NCBI GenBank assembly: GCA_937928035.1
Contig: CALFWA010000088.1
Coordinates: 1-9,442, forward strand
DNA: 9,442 nt
Reading direction: 5' to 3'
Source: an uncultured Caldilinea sp.
Lineage (GTDB): Bacteria > Chloroflexota > Anaerolineae > Caldilineales > Caldilineaceae
Below the pieces are notes generated by a model. It made no database searches. It saw only the letters and a program-made list of their open reading frames with translations, and was not told the origin of the DNA. This document shows positions 1-9,442 of this stretch, in pieces (position 1 is the first letter of the stretch; each line of letters opens with the position of its first letter). The position numbers and the translations under genes are program-made.

Positions 1-1938
<1,938 letters not shown>

Positions 1939-1958
1939 ACCCCTCTCGTCGTTGCTCG

Positions 1959-2786
<828 letters not shown>

Positions 2787-2791
2787 CGTTG

Positions 2792-2796
2792 CTCCC
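2792..2796 (-). promoter_or_regulatory. Ribosome binding site of the SDR gene
   Basis: GGGAG on the minus strand ends 5 nt before ATG 2784-2786. It decides the start in favour of this ATG over the in-frame TTG at 2846. Confidence 0.6.
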
Positions 2797-2805
2797 GTCC
2801 TGAAA

Positions 2806-2828
2806 GGTTTGCGTAGAAGGGTTTGCGT
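2806..2828. repeat. Two 9-bp direct repeats in the SDR leader, possible operator
   Basis: GGTTTGCGT occurs at 2806-2814 and again at 2820-2828, a 14-bp period. The pair lies between the candidate promoter (2863-2868) and the SDR start codon, where a repressor or RNA-binding regulator could act. The perfect copies are seen directly; the regulatory role is inferred from position only. Confidence 0.35.
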
Positions 2829-2862
2829 CAAATTTTCCGATGCCAACAGTCTGTCGACGGAT

Positions 2863-2868
2863 ATTGTA
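2863..2868 (-). promoter_or_regulatory. Candidate -10 element for the SDR-hypF transcript
   Basis: The minus strand reads TACAAT here, one base off the sigma-70 -10 consensus, in the 172-bp gap before the SDR gene. Transcription would start near 2856 and leave a leader of about 70 nt. No good -35 hexamer is seen 16-18 bp upstream (GACCCG/GGACCC), so the call is tentative. The rest of the gap (2870-2958) shows no clear terminator for the preceding gene. Confidence 0.35.
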
Positions 2869-2958
2869 CATCACCACACAGAGACGGGTCCGTGCCGGAA
2901 GCGCCAGATGGGAAAAAGCTGGCAGAGACCAACAGTGTTCAGTCTGTGTCATGGGGCT

Positions 2959-5246
<2,288 letters not shown>

Positions 5247-5250
<4 letters not shown>

Positions 5251-6812
5251 GTCGAACGTCGTTGCTCCTGCTGGGCCAGACCGCTTAATAAGAGTTGAAT
5301 GAGCAGCGGATTTTGAGATGCAGGCAATGACCGCATTTGGCGCAAGAGGGTGGCCGCCTGCTCCGAGGCCTTTTGATCGCCGGCGATAGCGAGCCAGAGC
5401 GCCTGCGCCCTGAGAGCATCCGTCATCCCTTCCAGAAACGCTTCTCGTTGCGGCGATGCCTCGATCTCGTAGAGAATGTGATTGATGAAGCCGCGGGCAT
5501 GGTCTTGCGACAGAGGAGTGGGCAGCGGCGGCAACATGCTCCAGACGTTGCTCGCCCACTTTGTCCAGACGCGCATGGCTGGATGCTCGAGAAGCTGGGC
5601 TGCTATGTGCGCCAGCTCTTCCGGGTTCGACCGACCGGAATCAACCTCGGCTTCTTCGTTGAAGAAAGATCGGTATGGCTCTGGCAAGGCGGGGGCGGCG
5701 AACTGCCAGAGCAAATCGTTGTACAGCTTGTATTCGCCGGGCAATTCGGCGCTTTCTTTTTGTCTCCAGTGGGCCTCCAGCGCGCGCTGCAGTAACCAGC
5801 GTCCGGCGTCAAAGGGCGCCTCCAGGAGGAGGCCATGCGCCTCTTCCGACGGCTCAAGAGGGATGAGTTCGCCGATCGGTCTTTGAGGAGGCAGCTGGGC
5901 GTCGTCGATGTTCTCGGCGCCGGAACAGCCAAAGACGCCGAGATGCAAAACGACCCTCACCCAGAGGAGAACGCCATCGCTGCGGTTCTGCGCGCTGGCG
6001 TTGCGAACGAACCAGAGAACGCAATGTCCGCTGGCGTCGCACGGGCCGAGCAGGACGCGCCAGCCTTCGGGCGAGGGCGGTTGATAGCGCTTGCCTGTGA
6101 ATTGGAGCTTGCGAAGGCTCCGCTGCGCCTGCTCAGCAAGCGCCGGCGGCAAGGTGAAGGCCAAAGTGTGAAGGGCGCGCAAGGCCTGAGAGGCGGAGTC
6201 GAGCGCCGCCAGCGCCGATAACCGCTCCAGAGCGGCGCGGGCGACCGAGCTTCTTCGATCCTGGGCGATCAAACGCAACAGCTCGACGCGATCCCCAGGC
6301 GCCACCCGGTCGAGCAGATCGAGCACCATGAAGGCGACGTCGACGCCATGCTCCTGCATCTGCGTCACATACTCCAGCAAGATGTGACGGTTGGCGCGCC
6401 CCTCCTCGAGCGCCTCTTGCAGGCTCTGCATAGCGATATCGTTGTTGCCGGCCAGGTCGCCGATCAGCGCGGGCGATACCGTTTCACCCAGGTAGCGTTC
6501 CAGAATCAGTTGGGCGCTGACGCGTTCGAGGGGCATCCTCTGTCGGTTGCCCACCACCTCGCGCAGCCGCGGCGCGATTATCTCAGGAGGCAACAACGCA
6601 CAGAGATGGCCCAAACCGCCGCGCATCTGACTGTTGGCCTCGCCGAGATGGCGCAACACGGCGCCAGCCAACCGATCGGCCGGGAAGCGCTCGACCAACT
6701 CCTGCGCTATGGCGATTAGTTCCGCCTCTGTCGTTGCGTCCCTCAGCGCCTGAATGGCTGCCTCGATCTGGCGTCGCTCGTGAAGATTTTGGATGATTCC
6801 TCCGTCGCTCAT
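5247..6812 (-). CDS. Uncharacterised HEAT-like alpha-helical protein, coupled to the membrane glycosyltransferase
   Basis: This 521-aa protein has no signal peptide or transmembrane segment, so it is probably cytoplasmic. I do not recognise a named family. Residues about 1-235 are a run of amphipathic helices about 35-40 residues apart (for example around IAQELVERF, VLRHLGEAN, LREVVGN and LRLIAQDRR), which resembles HEAT/ARM solenoids used for protein binding. Residues about 245-330 have a beta-rich character (WRVLLGPCDASGHCVLWFVR), followed by another helical stretch to the C-terminus. The start is ATG 6810-6812 with no Shine-Dalgarno upstream, but a TTGACA/GATAAG promoter lies immediately before it. 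The stop overlaps the GTG start of the membrane glycosyltransferase gene, so the two are translationally coupled. A role as a partner or regulator of that enzyme is inference from gene order. No catalytic motif is visible. Confidence 0.8.
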
Positions 6813-6822
6813 GACATTCTAG

Positions 6823-6850
6823 CTTATCTGCGCACGCAGGCATCTGTCAA
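6823..6850 (-). promoter_or_regulatory. Sigma-70-like promoter of the HEAT-like/GT operon, nearly leaderless
   Basis: The minus strand carries a perfect TTGACA at 6845-6850 and GATAAG (4 of 6 to consensus) at 6823-6828 with a 16-bp spacer. Only 10 nt separate the -10 from the ATG at 6812, so the leader would be about 3-6 nt, in agreement with the lack of a Shine-Dalgarno. A second -10-like hexamer, TAGAAT, lies 3 nt before the ATG but has no matching -35. Confidence 0.5.
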
Positions 6851-6889
6851 ACCGCCTGTCCCGCCTCTTGTTCATCAGCCCCTTGGCTG

Positions 6890-6917
6890 TTCCGACTCGC
6901 CCGATCGATGGTACAAT
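6890..6917 (+). promoter_or_regulatory. Candidate extended -10 promoter of the sugar isomerase gene pair
   Basis: TACAAT at 6912-6917 is preceded by TGG, giving an extended -10 (TGnTACAAT). A weak -35, TTCCGA at 6890-6895, is 16 bp upstream. Transcription would start near 6924, leaving a leader of about 44 nt before ATG 6968. That leader has an A-rich stretch (6954-6965) but no Shine-Dalgarno. With the minus-strand promoter at 6823-6850, it makes this 155-bp region divergent. Confidence 0.5.
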
Positions 6918-6967
6918 GATCTCAAATCTTTTCTTGGAATCCATGTGCATCAGAAAAAAAACAAACC

Positions 6968-7759
<792 letters not shown>

Positions 7760-7764
7760 TCGAC

Positions 7765-7770
7765 GAGGGA
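7765..7770 (+). promoter_or_regulatory. Ribosome binding site of the 136-aa protein gene
   Basis: GAGGGA sits 6 nt before ATG 7777-7779 in the short gap after the sugar isomerase gene. It selects this ATG over the in-frame ATG at 7792. Confidence 0.6.
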
Positions 7771-7776
7771 AAGAAG

Positions 7777-8187
7777 ATGGCGCGCACCGCAATGTTTGCA
7801 GGGCTGGTCTTTGATCAAAACGGCCGCGTCGCCGAAGTGGCGCACGTCGGCGAAAATGCCTGCTACGTGGTCTACGAAGGCGATTTCAAGCGGCACATCG
7901 ACGCTGAAATCGTCGATCGGCAGGTGTTGCGTTTCATGCGACAACAGGTCGAAGGCAGCCGCGACCTTGCCGTCGGCGCCATTTTGGAAATGATCGGACG
8001 CGACGATCTGTTTACGAAGGCGGCGGTCGAATCAACCATCGAACACATGGAGGATGCTGTCGGTCAGCCGATCCCCGAGGAAGCGCGTCAGTGGCTCGGA
8101 ATGTTGGGGTTCAAAATTATCATTGACGAACAGGGGACGGTGGTTGACATTCAGATGCCCGCCGGCAGCGTCAATGAGGGCGAATAG
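7777..8187 (+). CDS. Conserved small protein of unknown function (136 aa)
   Basis: I do not recognise a named domain, although the style resembles small conserved proteins found in Chloroflexota genomes (recollection, unverified). Residues about 6-42 look like a small beta unit (MFAGLVFDQNGRVAEVAHVG, then ACYVVYEGDFKRHI). Helices follow through about 50-105, including DRQVLRFMRQQVEG and LFTKAAVESTIEHMED. The end is a conserved-looking LGMLGFKIIID strand and a further beta stretch, VVDIQMP. It is soluble and acidic, with no signal peptide, no cysteine pair and no obvious catalytic motif. The start is ATG 7777-7779 with GAGGGA at 7765-7770, 6 nt upstream; the internal ATG at 7792 has no such site. 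It lies 17 bp after the sugar isomerase gene and ends before a terminator hairpin, so it is the last gene of that pair. Confidence 0.82.
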   Translation: MARTAMFAGLVFDQNGRVAEVAHVGENACYVVYEGDFKRHIDAEIVDRQVLRFMRQQVEGSRDLAVGAILEMIGRDDLFTKAAVESTIEHMEDAVGQPIPEEARQWLGMLGFKIIIDEQGTVVDIQMPAGSVNEGE

Positions 8188-8195
8188 AACTCGTC

Positions 8196-8225
8196 CGTCG
8201 TTGTAAGCCGTCATTACAACCGACG
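8196..8225. other. Imperfect hairpin between convergent genes
   Basis: CGTCGTTGTAA (8196-8206) pairs with TTACAACCGACG (8214-8225) around a 7-nt loop, with one bulged base. It begins 8 nt after the stop of the 136-aa protein gene. No T-run follows, so it may be an auxiliary or RNA-stabilising stem rather than the main terminator. Confidence 0.45.
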
Positions 8226-8235
8226 ACTGCGAAGA

Positions 8236-8263
8236 AGCGGGAACCCTATCCTGGGTTCCCGCT
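8236..8263. terminator. Bidirectional terminator hairpin, perfect 11-bp stem
   Basis: AGCGGGAACCC (8236-8246) and GGGTTCCCGCT (8253-8263) are perfect inverted repeats around a 6-nt loop. The hairpin lies 48 nt after the plus-strand stop and 16 nt after the minus-strand stop of the converging gene. T-richness is weak on both sides (GTTTG on plus, TTCTTCG on minus), so efficiency is uncertain. Position and stem strength support a shared terminator. Confidence 0.65.
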
Positions 8264-8279
8264 CAATACGTTTGCGCGT

Positions 8280-9442
<1,163 letters not shown>

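Noticed and set aside
2843..2936. Two copies of CCAACAGT in the gap upstream of the SDR gene
   Set aside because: Eight bases separated by more than 80 bp, not placed symmetrically around the promoter, are within chance expectation.
5251..5559. N-terminal extension of the membrane glycosyltransferase by 103 codons
   Set aside because: It reads the HEAT-like gene out of frame and lacks hydrophobic character. The GTGA overlap with AGGAG upstream gives a better start at 5250.

Overview
The window is GC-rich bacterial DNA with seven protein-coding genes, two of them open at a window edge. Codon bias, the thin intergenic spaces, a large membrane glycosyltransferase-like protein of the 'TPPFEAPD…H…QPPLYY' type, and several conserved but uncharacterised proteins all suggest a Chloroflexota (Anaerolineae/Caldilineae-like) bacterium. 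This assignment is inference from protein style and was not tested by a search. No RNA gene, insertion sequence, prophage or CRISPR array was found.

Left block, minus strand (1-2786): an SDR oxidoreductase resembling the D-mannonate/fructuronate oxidoreductases is followed after 20 bp by hypF, the carbamoyltransferase of [NiFe]-hydrogenase maturation. hypF runs off the left edge, with 646 codons visible. Upstream of the SDR lies a 172-bp gap with a candidate -10 element and a 9-bp direct repeat in the presumed leader.

Middle block, minus strand (2959-6812): an uncharacterised alpha-helical, HEAT-like soluble protein is translationally coupled through a GTGA stop/start overlap to a polytopic GT-C/PMT-like membrane protein. 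That protein's C-terminal third holds two diverged copies of a beta-rich domain. The HEAT-like gene has a recognisable TTGACA promoter placed so close to the start that the mRNA would be nearly leaderless.

Right block: a divergent 155-bp intergenic region separates the HEAT-like gene from a plus-strand pair (6968-8187), a xylose-isomerase-like TIM-barrel sugar isomerase/epimerase and a small 136-aa conserved protein of unknown function. This pair converges on an uncharacterised minus-strand gene (8280 to the right edge) across a 92-bp region with two hairpins, one a perfect 11-bp stem that probably terminates both transcripts.

Functionally the window mixes carbohydrate metabolism (mannonate oxidoreductase, sugar isomerase), envelope glycosylation and hydrogenase maturation. 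It looks like ordinary chromosomal sequence rather than a mobile or defence island. I see no convincing new multi-gene system. The best leads are the coupled HEAT-like/GT-C pair, the tandem C-terminal domain of the membrane protein, and the two uncharacterised proteins at the right.
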